Assembly: GCA_002405565.1 (NCBI GenBank)
Contig: DHMB01000084.1
Coordinates: 626-19,994 of the forward strand
Reading direction: 5' to 3'
Source of the DNA: Clostridiales bacterium UBA4653
Lineage (GTDB): Bacteria; Bacillota; Clostridia; Oscillospirales; CAG-272
DNA: 19,369 bases
Under the pieces are notes generated by a model. That model was not told the origin of the DNA. It searched no databases and worked only from the letters and a program-made list of their open reading frames with translations. The stretch's first letter is position 1. Every line of letters begins with the position of its first letter. The translations under genes and the position numbers were made by a program. Shown here piece by piece: positions 1-8,981 of this stretch.

Positions 1-282
1 ATGTATCAGGTCTATACGCACCCGAAATACATAGAACACGGCAAAAAATTCTTTGAGGGCGTAAACAACCGTTACACCGAATATGCAAAAAGCCTTGAAA
101 TGAAGCTCGGCATTCCGTGCGAGGTGCTTACGCCGCTTATATTCATCCTTATCCGCGCCAGCGTTCACTACGCTATGTTTGAGGATGAATATTATCTGAA
201 AAGCCAGCTTGAAATCTTAAAACAAAGCTCGGCAATGTTTATACAAAAATACAGAGCAACGCCGGAAAGCACCGATTTATAA
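1..282 (+). CDS. Probable TetR/AcrR-family regulator, C-terminal part (5' end outside the window)
   Basis: The reading frame is open from base 1 and ends at a TAA at 280-282, giving 93 residues. The sequence is mostly helical, with a hydrophobic stretch (residues about 44-58) and no DNA-binding motif. This fits the ligand-binding and dimerisation half of a TetR-type regulator whose helix-turn-helix lies upstream of the window. The ATG at base 1 is probably an internal methionine, because no ribosome binding site can be seen. It lies 60 bases before the STAS gene on the same strand, so it may be co-transcribed with, or regulate, the downstream operon. Family assignment is from overall character only; another small helical protein is possible. 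Confidence 0.45.
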   Translation: MYQVYTHPKYIEHGKKFFEGVNNRYTEYAKSLEMKLGIPCEVLTPLIFILIRASVHYAMFEDEYYLKSQLEILKQSSAMFIQKYRATPESTDL

Positions 283-342
283 ATTTCTCTCGCGGCGGCG
301 TATTAAACAGAATAAACTTATTCAATGAAAGGATATAAAATT

Positions 343-639
343 ATGACAATAAACAAAATTTCCGAAGGCGAAAAGCTCACACTTGCATTGTCCGGAAGAC
401 TCGACACAAATTCATCTCCCGCACTTGAAGCGGAGCTCAAACAGTCTGTCAGCGGGGTGAAAGAGCTGATTTTCGATTTTTCCGAAGTAGAGTATATCTC
501 CTCCGCAGGACTTCGTATCCTGCTTGCGGCACAGAAAGTAATGAACCGCCAGGGCAGTATGAAACTGATCGGCGTAAGCGCAGACGTTATGGAAGTGTTT
601 GAAATAACAGGCTTTTCCGATATTTTGACAATAGAATAA
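343..639 (+). CDS. STAS-domain anti-sigma factor antagonist (SpoIIAA/RsbV type)
   Basis: A 98-residue single STAS domain. It would bind the cognate kinase/anti-sigma factor when unphosphorylated and be switched off by serine phosphorylation. The motif YISSAGLR (residues 51-58) aligns with the SpoIIAA phosphorylation loop; Ser54 aligns with the phosphorylated Ser58 of Bacillus subtilis SpoIIAA. The N-terminal strand with LSGRLDT (residues 16-22) is also typical. I chose the ATG at 343 because AAAGGA (328-333) lies nine bases upstream; an in-frame ATG at 325 has no such site. The stop is 10 bases before the phosphatase gene, and the kinase gene follows that, so the three form a complete partner-switching set. 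Family assignment is firm; the target of the switch is unknown. Confidence 0.92.
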   Translation: MTINKISEGEKLTLALSGRLDTNSSPALEAELKQSVSGVKELIFDFSEVEYISSAGLRILLAAQKVMNRQGSMKLIGVSADVMEVFEITGFSDILTIE

Positions 640-649
640 ACGAGAAAAT

Positions 650-3085
650 ATGAAAACTTTCTTTTTGCTCTCTGTCGTGGCGCTTTTGCCCGTAATTTTA
701 TCAACGCTGATATATCTTGCGGAAAAGACAAAAGCGATAAGCAAGATTCCCTATGCCGCCAAACAGATAATTATAGGTATTCTGTTCGGAGGACTTGCTA
801 TTCTCGGAACGGAATTCGGCGTCAAGACCGACGGCGCAATAATAAACGCAAGAGACGCCTCGCCCATCTGCGCGGGACTTCTTTTCGGCGCGCCGGCAGG
901 AATCATAGCCGGAGTTATAGGCGGAGTTGAACGGTGGTTTGCCGTTCTTTGGGGAGCGGGCGAATATACCCGTCTCGCCTGTAGCATTTCAACCATACTC
1001 GCCGGCGTTTTCGCAGCCGTACTGCGGAAGTATATGTTTGATGACAAAAAACCGAAATGGTATTATTGCCTTGCGACGGCGACCATAACGGAAGTCATAC
1101 ATATGCTGATGATATTCCTTACCAATATGACCGACGCAAGAACCGCTTTTTCGTTTGTGCGAACCTGTTCGCTCCCTATGATAGCGGTAAACAGTCTTGC
1201 CGTAATGCTTGCGGGAATTCTGCTTTCGATACTTTCCGGAGCAGACCGCAAAGGCGCAAAGCACGATCTTAAAAACATTTCGCAGTCATTTCAGCGTTTT
1301 CTTCTGATCTGTGTCACGGCAGGCTTTCTTATGACGACGATTTTCACATGGGCATTGCAAACAGAGCTTGCCAAAAACGAAGCGAACGACCTTCTGAAAC
1401 TGAACATTGAAGACGTAAGAGAGGACATTCTTGACGCTTCAAACCAAAACCTTCTTGAAATCACATCAAAAATCGCCGGGCGCATAAATTCGGCTGATAA
1501 AGTTGATTATGAGCTGCTTTGCGCTCTCGAAAAAGAATATGACGTGGCGGAAATAAATATCATCAATTCGCGCGGGGTTATTGTGGAATCCACATATGAT
1601 AAATTTCTTTATTATGACATGCGCGGAGGAGATCAGTCGGCAGAGTTTCTCGTCCTGCTTGACGGAAACACCAAAGAATACGTCCAGAACTATCAGCCCA
1701 CATCGTTAAATCCGTCAATTTCCCGTAAATATGCGGGTATTGTGCTTGACAGCGGCGGATTTGTGCAGGTGGCTTATGACGCGGAACGCTTTCAAAGAGA
1801 TATTGACGACGTTGTCGTCGGCGTCACGCGCAACAGACACATCGGAGAAAACGGCTCGATAATAATTGCCGGCGAAGATTGGAACATCGTCAGCGACAGA
1901 CACGGAAACGAAGGCAAAAACCTCGATGTTTCCGGAATTTTCATAGACCGCGCCGCAATGTCCGAAGACGAATATTTTGACGCCGTCGTTTACGGCGAAG
2001 AATCGCTCTGCCGTTATATCGTTTCCGAAGGGTACTATATAGTTGCCGCAATGCCTTATACGGAAGCGGTATTCTCGCGCGACGTATCGGTATACGTTAC
2101 GGTATTTATGGAATTCGTCGTTTTCGGGATGTTGTTCATAGTTGTTTATTTCCTGATTAAAAAACTTGTCGTTGACAATATGGCAAAGATAAACAGATCC
2201 CTTGCAAAGATAACGAGCGGCAACCTTGACACCGTAGTTGACGTAAGAACAAATGAAGAATTCGCCTCCCTTTCCGACGATATAAACTCAACCGTTCTGA
2301 CGTTGAAACGCTATATTGCCGAAGCGGCTGCGCGGATAGACAAAGAGCTTGAATTTGCCAAAACCATTCAGCATTCCGCAATACCGACGGTATTCCCGCC
2401 GTATCCCGGTCACGGCGAATTTGACATATACGCAACAATGGATACCGCCAAAGAGGTGGGCGGAGACTTTTACGATTTCTACTTTGTGGGCGAAAACAAG
2501 TTCGGATTTCTTATAGCCGATGTTTCCGGAAAGGGAATTCCCGCCGCAATGTTTATGATGACGGCAAAAACCATAATAAAGGGTTATGCAGAATCCGGCA
2601 AGTCAGTTGATGAAGTCTTTACAATTGCTAATGCAAAGCTGTGCGAATCGAACGAAGCCGGAATGTTTGTAACCGCCTGGATGGGTGTGCTTGATATAAG
2701 CACAGGAAAGATCGAGTTTGCAAACGCGGGACACAATCCCCCGCTCGTAAGACACGCAGACGGAACGTTTGAATACCTGAAATCAAGACCGGGATTTATC
2801 CTTGCCGGAATGGAAGGTATGAAATATCGCAAAAACGAGCTTGTCCTTTCTCCCGGCGACGAGATATATCTCTATACCGACGGAGTTACGGAGGCGACAA
2901 ACTCCGCAAACGAGCTTTACGGCGAAGAGAGACTTCTGAAGCTGCTCAACACCCTGCACGGACTCGCCGGAGAGGACATCTGCCGCGCGGTAAAAGCGGA
3001 CATAGATAATTTTGTGGGAGATGCCCCGCAGTTCGACGATATCACAATGCTGTATCTGAAATATAACGGAGGTTCTGAAAAATGA
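650..3085 (+). CDS. Membrane sensor SpoIIE-family PP2C phosphatase with 5TM-LYT-like domain and HAMP
   Basis: An 811-residue multidomain phosphatase, expected to dephosphorylate the STAS protein encoded just upstream. Residues 1 to about 200 contain six hydrophobic segments with INARDASP and GVIGGVERW motifs, resembling the 5TM-LYT sensor domain of LytS-type proteins. A further membrane segment (about 217-237) leads to an extracytoplasmic region (about 240-480) of uncertain fold, then another membrane helix (about 481-503) and a HAMP-like linker (about 504-560). The C-terminal PP2C domain (about 575-805) keeps the metal-binding acidic residues: D606 in GGDFYDF, D624 in DVSGKG, and D796/D797 in FDDIT. 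The ATG at 650 has only a weak upstream GAGAAA. The gene overlaps the kinase gene by ATGA, indicating translational coupling. The domain order is clear; the stimulus is not. Confidence 0.93.
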   Translation: MKTFFLLSVVALLPVILSTLIYLAEKTKAISKIPYAAKQIIIGILFGGLAILGTEFGVKTDGAIINARDASPICAGLLFGAPAGIIAGVIGGVERWFAVLWGAGEYTRLACSISTILAGVFAAVLRKYMFDDKKPKWYYCLATATITEVIHMLMIFLTNMTDARTAFSFVRTCSLPMIAVNSLAVMLAGILLSILSGADRKGAKHDLKNISQSFQRFLLICVTAGFLMTTIFTWALQTELAKNEANDLLKLNIEDVREDILDASNQNLLEITSKIAGRINSADKVDYELLCALEKEYDVAEINIINSRGVIVESTYDKFLYYDMRGGDQSAEFLVLLDGNTKEYVQNYQPTSLNPSISRKYAGIVLDSGGFVQVAYDAERFQRDIDDVVVGVTRNRHIGENGSIIIAGEDWNIVSDRHGNEGKNLDVSGIFIDRAAMSEDEYFDAVVYGEESLCRYIVSEGYYIVAAMPYTEAVFSRDVSVYVTVFMEFVVFGMLFIVVYFLIKKLVVDNMAKINRSLAKITSGNLDTVVDVRTNEEFASLSDDINSTVLTLKRYIAEAAARIDKELEFAKTIQHSAIPTVFPPYPGHGEFDIYATMDTAKEVGGDFYDFYFVGENKFGFLIADVSGKGIPAAMFMMTAKTIIKGYAESGKSVDEVFTIANAKLCESNEAGMFVTAWMGVLDISTGKIEFANAGHNPPLVRHADGTFEYLKSRPGFILAGMEGMKYRKNELVLSPGDEIYLYTDGVTEATNSANELYGEERLLKLLNTLHGLAGEDICRAVKADIDNFVGDAPQFDDITMLYLKYNGGSEK

Positions 3086-3489
3086 AAGAAATGACGATTC
3101 CCGCAACGGTTGAAAATATAGAAAAAGTGACCGAATTCGTAAACGGTCAGCTTGAAGAGATAAACTGCCCAATCAAAGCGCAGATGCAGATCGATATAGC
3201 GATAGACGAGCTTTTCGGCAACATAGCGCATTATGCTTACAATCCCGAAACGGGCCCCGCTACGGTGCGCGTTGAGGTGACGGAGGCGCCGATCTCCGTC
3301 ATTATCACGTTTATCGATCACGGAATTCCTTACGATCCGCTGAAAAAGGACGATCCCGACATAACCCTGTCCGCGGAAGAGCGTGCGATAGGCGGGCTCG
3401 GAATTTTTATGGTCAAGAAAACAATGGATGAAATAGCATACGAGTATAAAGACGGTCAGAATATTCTTCGCATCCGGAAGGATATATAA
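3082..3489 (+). CDS. HATPase-domain serine kinase / anti-sigma factor (RsbW/SpoIIAB type)
   Basis: A 135-residue GHKL ATPase domain of the kind that phosphorylates STAS antagonists and sequesters a partner. The N box IDELFGNIAHYAY (residues 41-53) contains the catalytic-type E43 and metal-binding N47. The G1 box is DHGIPYDPL (79-87), and a glycine-rich lid GGLGIFMV lies at 104-111. The start codon overlaps the stop of the phosphatase gene (ATGA at 3082-3085). In known systems of this class the kinase binds a sigma factor; none is encoded in this window, so its downstream partner is unidentified and could be another effector. The exporter operon follows after 42 bases on the same strand. Confidence 0.92.
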   Translation: MKEMTIPATVENIEKVTEFVNGQLEEINCPIKAQMQIDIAIDELFGNIAHYAYNPETGPATVRVEVTEAPISVIITFIDHGIPYDPLKKDDPDITLSAEERAIGGLGIFMVKKTMDEIAYEYKDGQNILRIRKDI

Positions 3490-3531
3490 AAGATTCAGAT
3501 CCGATTAAAAATTTATTAACGAGGTAAAAGC

Positions 3532-4008
3532 ATGAGCAATCCGATATTCCGTCAAAAAAGCATTGAAAAAATCTCTTCGCCGGAGCAGATGAACGATTAT
3601 ATCCGGGTATCGAACCCAAGCGTATGGATGATTCTTGCGGCTGTTATCATACTGCTGGCAGGAGTGTTCGTATGGGGAGTGTTCGGACGTCTTGACACCG
3701 CATTTCAGACGGGAGGCGTCTGCAAGGACGGATATCTTACCGTTTATGTAAGCGAAGAGGACTTTGCAAAAATAAGCGAAAAAGCTATAATTTCGCTTGA
3801 CGAATCGGAGTTTGCGTTATCGGAGATGCCGGGCTCTCCCGTTCAGCTCGACGACAGTACCGATCCGTATCTTCTTCATCTTATAGGAGCTTCGGCGGGC
3901 GATTGGGTATATGCGCTGAGCGTCGACGCAAGCGGCATGAAAAACGGCACATTTTCGGTTTCGGTCATTACGGAACGCGTCAGACCTCTTGACTTTGTGC
4001 TTAACTGA
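3532..4008 (+). CDS. Short HlyD-like NHLM/NHLP bacteriocin-system secretion protein
   Basis: A 158-residue protein with a cytoplasmic N-terminus containing FRQKSIEKISSPEQM (residues 6-20), one membrane helix (about 31-52) and VWGVFGRLD just after it. This N-terminal arrangement is characteristic of the NHLM secretion protein that accompanies two ABC transporters. The family is normally about 400 residues long, with a coiled-coil hairpin and a lipoyl-like domain. Here only about 105 residues follow the membrane helix and no coiled coil is visible. No frameshift or further matching sequence appears before the next gene, so it seems naturally short. GAGGT (3521-3525) sits six bases before the ATG, and the stop overlaps the Shine-Dalgarno of the next gene. 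It would link the transporters to the extracellular side. Confidence 0.78.
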   Translation: MSNPIFRQKSIEKISSPEQMNDYIRVSNPSVWMILAAVIILLAGVFVWGVFGRLDTAFQTGGVCKDGYLTVYVSEEDFAKISEKAIISLDESEFALSEMPGSPVQLDDSTDPYLLHLIGASAGDWVYALSVDASGMKNGTFSVSVITERVRPLDFVLN

Positions 4009-4017
4009 GGTGCGGAA

Positions 4018-6198
4018 ATGAAGTCAACCGTAAAAATCAAATCTCCCATAACAAAGGGCGTGGCAAAAGTGCCCGTCGTAATGCAGATGGAAGCGCTCGA
4101 ATGCGGCGCCGCAAGCCTTACGATGATTCTTGCCTATTATGAAAAATGGATCCCGCTCGAACAGGTACGTCTTGATTGCGGCGTTTCGCGCGACGGTTCA
4201 AACGCAAGGAACCTTCTTCGTGCCGCAAGAAGCTATGGTCTCTCGGCGAAGGGCTATCGTTATGAGCCGGAAACCCTGAAAAAAGAGGGCAAATTCCCGT
4301 GCATCATACATTGGAATTTCAATCACTTCGTGGTTCTCAACGGCTTCAAGGGCAACAAAGCGGTATTAAACGATCCCGCAAAAGGTACATATACTGTTCC
4401 GATGAGTGTTTTTGACGACTCGTTTACAGGCGTCTGTCTGTTTTTTGAGCCGGACGAAAGCTTTGAGCCGGAGGGCAAGCCTCAGTCAATGCTGAAATAT
4501 GCGAAAAAAAGGCTTGTCGGCGCAAGCACCGCAATTGTATTTGTAATTCTGACCTCCGTCATCTCATCTCTTCTCGGCGTGATTACTCCGGCATTTTCGC
4601 GGATTTTCCTTGACAGATTGCTGACAAAAGAAAATCCGGAATGGCTTACGCCGTTTACAATAGCCCTCGCGGGGATAAGCATAATACAGCTTATCGTCGC
4701 CTGGATACAGGCGGTTTATTCTCTCCGTATAAACGGAAAGCTCGCCATGGTGGGAAACACAACTTTTATGTGGAAAATTCTGCGTATGCCTATGGAATTT
4801 TTCTCTCAGCGCATGGCGGGCGATATTCAGGGCAGGCAGGCGTCCAACGCTATGATAGCGGAGCGGCTTGTCGACACCTTTGCGCCGCTTGCGCTCAATG
4901 CAGCCATGATGGTGTTTTATCTTGTGGTCATGATCAGATACAGCGTGATTCTTACGCTGATAGGACTTTTTTCGGTGCTTGCAAATCTTGCTCTTTCGGG
5001 TATTATTTCAAAAAAACGCATAAATATTACACGCGTGCAAATGCGTGACGCCGGCAAGCTCGCAGGAACTACGGTCGCCGGCATAGAAATGATTGAAACA
5101 ATAAAAGCAAGCGGAGCGGAAAACGGCTTTTTTGAAAAATGGGCGGGTTATCAGGCAAGTGTAAACACAAATCAGGTTCGTTTTCAACGCACAAATCAGC
5201 TTCTCGGACTGTTGCCGGCTCTTATAAGCTCGCTTTGCGGAACGGCAGTGCTTATGACGGGCGTTTTTCTCGCTATGGAAGGCACGTTTACCGTCGGTAT
5301 GATTATGGCGTTTCAGGGATTTCTTTCATCGTTCGTTTCACCTGCGATGTCGCTTATTTCGGCAGGTCAGTCGCTTCAGGAAATGCGTGCGGATATGGAA
5401 CGTATTGAGGACGTTATGAAATATCCCTCCGACGTGACTTTTGAAGAACACGATGACGAAAACGTTGAATACGACAAGCTTTCCGGAAATATTGAAATTA
5501 AAAATATAACCTTCGGTTATTCACGCCTTTCGGAACCGTTGATAAAAGATTTCAGCCTGACATTGACTCCCGGCAGCCGCGTTGCTTTTGTCGGCCCGTC
5601 CGGATGCGGAAAATCCACGATTTCAAAACTCATATCCGGACTTTATAAACCTTGGAGCGGGGAAATACTTTTTGACGGAAAGCCTATATCGAAGATAGAC
5701 CGCAGCGTGTTTACGGGCTCTCTTGCCGTAGTTGATCAGGACATTATTCTGTTTGAAGATACTATTGCAAACAATATAAAAATGTGGGATAACTCCATTG
5801 AAGATTTTGAAATGATAATGGCTGCCCGCGACGCACAGCTCCACGAGGATATTATGCAGCGTGAAGGCGGCTATCAGTACAGGCTGACCGAAGGCGGAAA
5901 GGATTTTTCCGGCGGACAGAGACAGCGTATGGAGATAGCGCGAGTGCTTGCGCAGGATCCCACAATCATAATTCTTGACGAGGCGACGAGCGCGCTTGAC
6001 GCAAAAACCGAGTACGACGTAGTAAAATCCATAAAAGACAGGGGCATAACCTGCATTGTCGTGGCACACAGACTTTCCACAATACGCGACTGCGACGAGA
6101 TCATCGTAATGGATCAGGGAAAAGTTATCGAGCGCGGAACGCACGACGAGCTGATGAAAAACGGCGGAGCATATACGCAGCTCGTATCAAACGAGTAA
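4018..6198 (+). CDS. NHLM-type bacteriocin ABC transporter with C39 peptidase (peptidase/permease/ATPase)
   Basis: A 726-residue peptidase-containing ABC transporter, which removes double-glycine leaders and exports the released peptide. The N-terminal C39 domain (about 15-145) has the oxyanion Gln23 and catalytic Cys29 in QMEALECGAAS, with His103 and Asp119 completing the triad. A six-helix membrane domain spans about 165-455. The ATPase domain has Walker A GPSGCGKST (526-534, K532), signature SGGQ (631-634) and Walker B with D654 and E655. GAGG overlaps the stop of the upstream gene, seven bases before the ATG. With the adaptor upstream and the second ABC gene downstream, it matches the NHLM exporter. 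The four AGG- or SGG-ending precursors downstream are the natural substrates. All catalytic residues are present. Confidence 0.96.
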   Translation: MKSTVKIKSPITKGVAKVPVVMQMEALECGAASLTMILAYYEKWIPLEQVRLDCGVSRDGSNARNLLRAARSYGLSAKGYRYEPETLKKEGKFPCIIHWNFNHFVVLNGFKGNKAVLNDPAKGTYTVPMSVFDDSFTGVCLFFEPDESFEPEGKPQSMLKYAKKRLVGASTAIVFVILTSVISSLLGVITPAFSRIFLDRLLTKENPEWLTPFTIALAGISIIQLIVAWIQAVYSLRINGKLAMVGNTTFMWKILRMPMEFFSQRMAGDIQGRQASNAMIAERLVDTFAPLALNAAMMVFYLVVMIRYSVILTLIGLFSVLANLALSGIISKKRINITRVQMRDAGKLAGTTVAGIEMIETIKASGAENGFFEKWAGYQASVNTNQVRFQRTNQLLGLLPALISSLCGTAVLMTGVFLAMEGTFTVGMIMAFQGFLSSFVSPAMSLISAGQSLQEMRADMERIEDVMKYPSDVTFEEHDDENVEYDKLSGNIEIKNITFGYSRLSEPLIKDFSLTLTPGSRVAFVGPSGCGKSTISKLISGLYKPWSGEILFDGKPISKIDRSVFTGSLAVVDQDIILFEDTIANNIKMWDNSIEDFEMIMAARDAQLHEDIMQREGGYQYRLTEGGKDFSGGQRQRMEIARVLAQDPTIIILDEATSALDAKTEYDVVKSIKDRGITCIVVAHRLSTIRDCDEIIVMDQGKVIERGTHDELMKNGGAYTQLVSNE

Positions 6199-6214
6199 GG
6201 AGGGGCGGATACAT

Positions 6215-8413
6215 ATGGGTTGGTTTGACGAACAAATAAGAGATCGCAAACAGAACGACGACGAGGCTTTTGCCGAAGCGTTTGCAAATATGGCGTCTGC
6301 CATAACGGGCAGAAAAATCGAAGCCTCCTTAAACAATGACCGCGCCGTCACAAAGGACGCCATAGACGAAATTCTGCGGTATTACCATGTAAAAAGCCGT
6401 GAAGTGCCCGACGGGCTCAGCGACGTAAACGAACAGCTTGAATATCTTATGCGCCCATACGGCATTATGCGACGCACGATAAAGCTGGAGGACGGTTGGT
6501 ATCGCGACGCCATCGGCGCAATGCTCGGCGTGCTGCGCGAAAGCGGAAGAGTTGTTGCGCTTATTCCGACAGGACTTTCCGGTTACAGCTATTTTGACTA
6601 TGATACAGGCAAACGAAAAAAAATAAATCATAAAAATCAGCATTTGCTGGAAGCGGAAGCGATTGCGTTCTATAAGCCTTTTCCTCTGAAGAAAATCAGT
6701 CTGCCATCGCTTGCCGCATATATCGTGCGGGCGCTTTCCGCCTCCGATTTTGTGATGATTGCCCTGGCAACGCTTGCTTTATCGCTTATCGGCATGGTCT
6801 CGCCGATGATAAGCAAGCTCCTGTTTGATCGGGTGTTTCCGTCGGGGAACACGCGCTTGCTTTTTGCAATTACATTCTTCTCCGTATGCGTTTCTGTGAG
6901 CACGCTTCTCATTTCAGCCGTAAAAAATATGATTACGGCCCGGATCGAAACGAAGCTCAACATATCGGTTGACGCGGCAACCATGATGCGAGTAATGTCG
7001 CTCCCCGCCGATTTCTTCAAGCAGTACAGCGCGGGTGAACTTTCAAACCGTGTGTCTCAGGTCGGTGTGCTTTGCAAAATGCTTGCGTCAACCGTCCTTT
7101 CCACGGGACTTACTTCAATTTTCTCGCTTATATACATATCGCAGATATTTGTTTATGCTCCGGCGCTTGTCGTTCCTGCGCTTATAATTATTCTTGTGAC
7201 TGTTGTGTTCTCGGTTGTATCGTCTCTTGTTCAGATGAAATTAAGCATACGTCAGATGGAGCTTTCCGGCAAAGAGGACGGTATGACATATGCTCTCATC
7301 ACGGGAATACAAAAAATAAAGCTCGCCGGCGCAGAAAAGCGCGCCTTTGCAAGATGGGGTAATCTTTATGCCAAGAATGCAAAGCTTACGTACGGCCCGC
7401 CCGCGTTTATCGAGCTTAACTCCGTAATAAGCCTTGCCATAAGCCTTGTGGGAACGATAGTAATGTACAGCATGGCGGTGAAATCGGGAATTTCCGTAGC
7501 CGATTATTACGCCTTCAATACGGCGTACGGAATGGTGTCCGGCGCATTTATGGCGCTTGCCGGAATCGCGCTCACCGTTTCGCAGATAAAGCCGATACTC
7601 AATATGGTGAAACCGTTTTTTGACGCCGTTCCCGAAGTTTCTGACGGAAAGCAGGTGATCACAAGGCTGTCCGGAGGAATTGAGCTTAACAACGTTTCTT
7701 TCAGATACAGCGAAAATATGCCCCTTGTCGTAGACAATATGTCGCTTAAAATACGTCCGGGACAATACGTTGCCATCGTGGGGAAAACGGGCTGCGGAAA
7801 GTCAACGCTTATGCGTTTGCTGCTCGGCTTTGAGCATCCTCAAAAAGGAGCAATATATTATGACGGAAGAGACCTTGAACGAATCGATCTTCGCTCTCTG
7901 CGACGTCGCATCGGCGTTGTTATGCAGAACGGAAAGCTGTTTCAGGGCGATATATATTCGAATATAGTCATTTCCGCGCCGTGGCTTTCCCAAGACGAAG
8001 CCTGGGAGGCGGCTGAGCTTGCGGGAATAGCCGATGATATAAGAAAAATGCCAATGGGGATGAACACAATAATCTCCGAAGGCTCGGGCGGTATATCCGG
8101 CGGGCAGCGTCAAAGACTGATGATAGCCCGTGCTATCGCGCCCAAGCCCAAAATACTTATGTTTGACGAGGCGACAAGCGCGCTTGACAATATCACTCAG
8201 AAAAAGATATCCGAATCTCTCAGCTCGCTGAAATGTACAAGAATCGTGATCGCCCACAGACTTTCAACAATAAAGCAGTGCGACAGGATTATCGTTCTCG
8301 ATCGCGGAAAGATCATCGAGGACGGCAAATATGACGAGCTTATCGAAAAGAACGGTTTCTTTGCGGAGCTTGTCGCGCGACAGAGACTCGACAGCACTCC
8401 CAAAGCAGATTAA
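6215..8413 (+). CDS. NHLM-type bacteriocin ABC transporter, second subunit (permease/ATPase, no C39 peptidase)
   Basis: A 732-residue half-transporter. The first about 150 residues form a soluble domain with no Cys-containing C39 motif, so it is not a peptidase; in this family the N-terminal region is described as cyclic-nucleotide-binding-like or degenerate, and here its fold cannot be assigned. Membrane helices span about 160-460. The ATPase domain has Walker A GKTGCGKST (523-531, K529), signature SGGQ (628-631) and Walker B with D651 and E652. AAGGAGG (6197-6203) overlaps the stop of the peptidase-bearing transporter, and the two very probably form a heterodimer. The precursor genes begin 88 bases downstream. 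Confidence 0.94.
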   Translation: MGWFDEQIRDRKQNDDEAFAEAFANMASAITGRKIEASLNNDRAVTKDAIDEILRYYHVKSREVPDGLSDVNEQLEYLMRPYGIMRRTIKLEDGWYRDAIGAMLGVLRESGRVVALIPTGLSGYSYFDYDTGKRKKINHKNQHLLEAEAIAFYKPFPLKKISLPSLAAYIVRALSASDFVMIALATLALSLIGMVSPMISKLLFDRVFPSGNTRLLFAITFFSVCVSVSTLLISAVKNMITARIETKLNISVDAATMMRVMSLPADFFKQYSAGELSNRVSQVGVLCKMLASTVLSTGLTSIFSLIYISQIFVYAPALVVPALIIILVTVVFSVVSSLVQMKLSIRQMELSGKEDGMTYALITGIQKIKLAGAEKRAFARWGNLYAKNAKLTYGPPAFIELNSVISLAISLVGTIVMYSMAVKSGISVADYYAFNTAYGMVSGAFMALAGIALTVSQIKPILNMVKPFFDAVPEVSDGKQVITRLSGGIELNNVSFRYSENMPLVVDNMSLKIRPGQYVAIVGKTGCGKSTLMRLLLGFEHPQKGAIYYDGRDLERIDLRSLRRRIGVVMQNGKLFQGDIYSNIVISAPWLSQDEAWEAAELAGIADDIRKMPMGMNTIISEGSGGISGGQRQRLMIARAIAPKPKILMFDEATSALDNITQKKISESLSSLKCTRIVIAHRLSTIKQCDRIIVLDRGKIIEDGKYDELIEKNGFFAELVARQRLDSTPKAD

Positions 8414-8501
8414 AGGCGCTGAAAATCGGATATAAAAATACTGAAAAACAACTGAGCGCTATTCCCATTGAAGAAAAATTTTTAATAAGGAGAAAACAAT
8501 A

Positions 8502-8924
8502 ATGGAAGTGAACAACGAACTCATTGCAAAAGCAAAGGAAGCAAAAACCCCCGAAGAGCTGATGGCTCTTGCAAAAGAAAACGGCATGGAATTGACCGAA
8601 AAAGAAGTGAATACATATTTTAATCAGCTCCACCCCAAGATGGGCGAGCTTGCAGACGACGAGCTTGATAACGTTGCCGGCGGCGGATGCTACTCAAGCG
8701 GTGGACGTCTCAAAACCACCTGCGGCTACAAATGCAAGCATTATCAGGACGGGCAATCAACCTACGGCGTAAGAGGCACCTGCTGCAGATGCAGATACTG
8801 GGGTGTCGATCCTAACGCTATAAGCGGTTCTCTTTGGTCGACCATTTTAGAGCTGATCATGAAAGCGGCTGAGGCGGCTGAACCACGCGAGTGTTACCAT
8901 CCCGCAAATAGTAAAAAGGGCTGA
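8502..8924 (+). CDS. Nif11-type leader RiPP precursor 1 (140 aa, 7-Cys core)
   Basis: A precursor with a 61-residue Nif11-like leader: TPEELMALAKENG (residues 16-28), then GELADDELDNVAGG (48-61), the predicted C39 cleavage site. The 79-residue core starts GCYSSGG and holds seven cysteines (63, 74, 78, 94, 95, 97, 131), including a CCRC cluster. It also has a helical, hydrophobic stretch LWSTILELIM (111-120). It lacks the YEKGLW tail found in precursors 2 and 4. AAGGAG (8488-8493) gives the start. A 47-base block (8622-8668) is identical to precursor 2, while the cores do not align beyond the first few residues, so the leader has been duplicated and the core has diverged. The final structure cannot be predicted. 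Confidence 0.93.
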   Translation: MEVNNELIAKAKEAKTPEELMALAKENGMELTEKEVNTYFNQLHPKMGELADDELDNVAGGGCYSSGGRLKTTCGYKCKHYQDGQSTYGVRGTCCRCRYWGVDPNAISGSLWSTILELIMKAAEAAEPRECYHPANSKKG

Positions 8925-8981
8925 TTGATACAAAAATCTGAGCATTTAATTAAAAAATAAAAACATCAAAGGAGAATTGCA

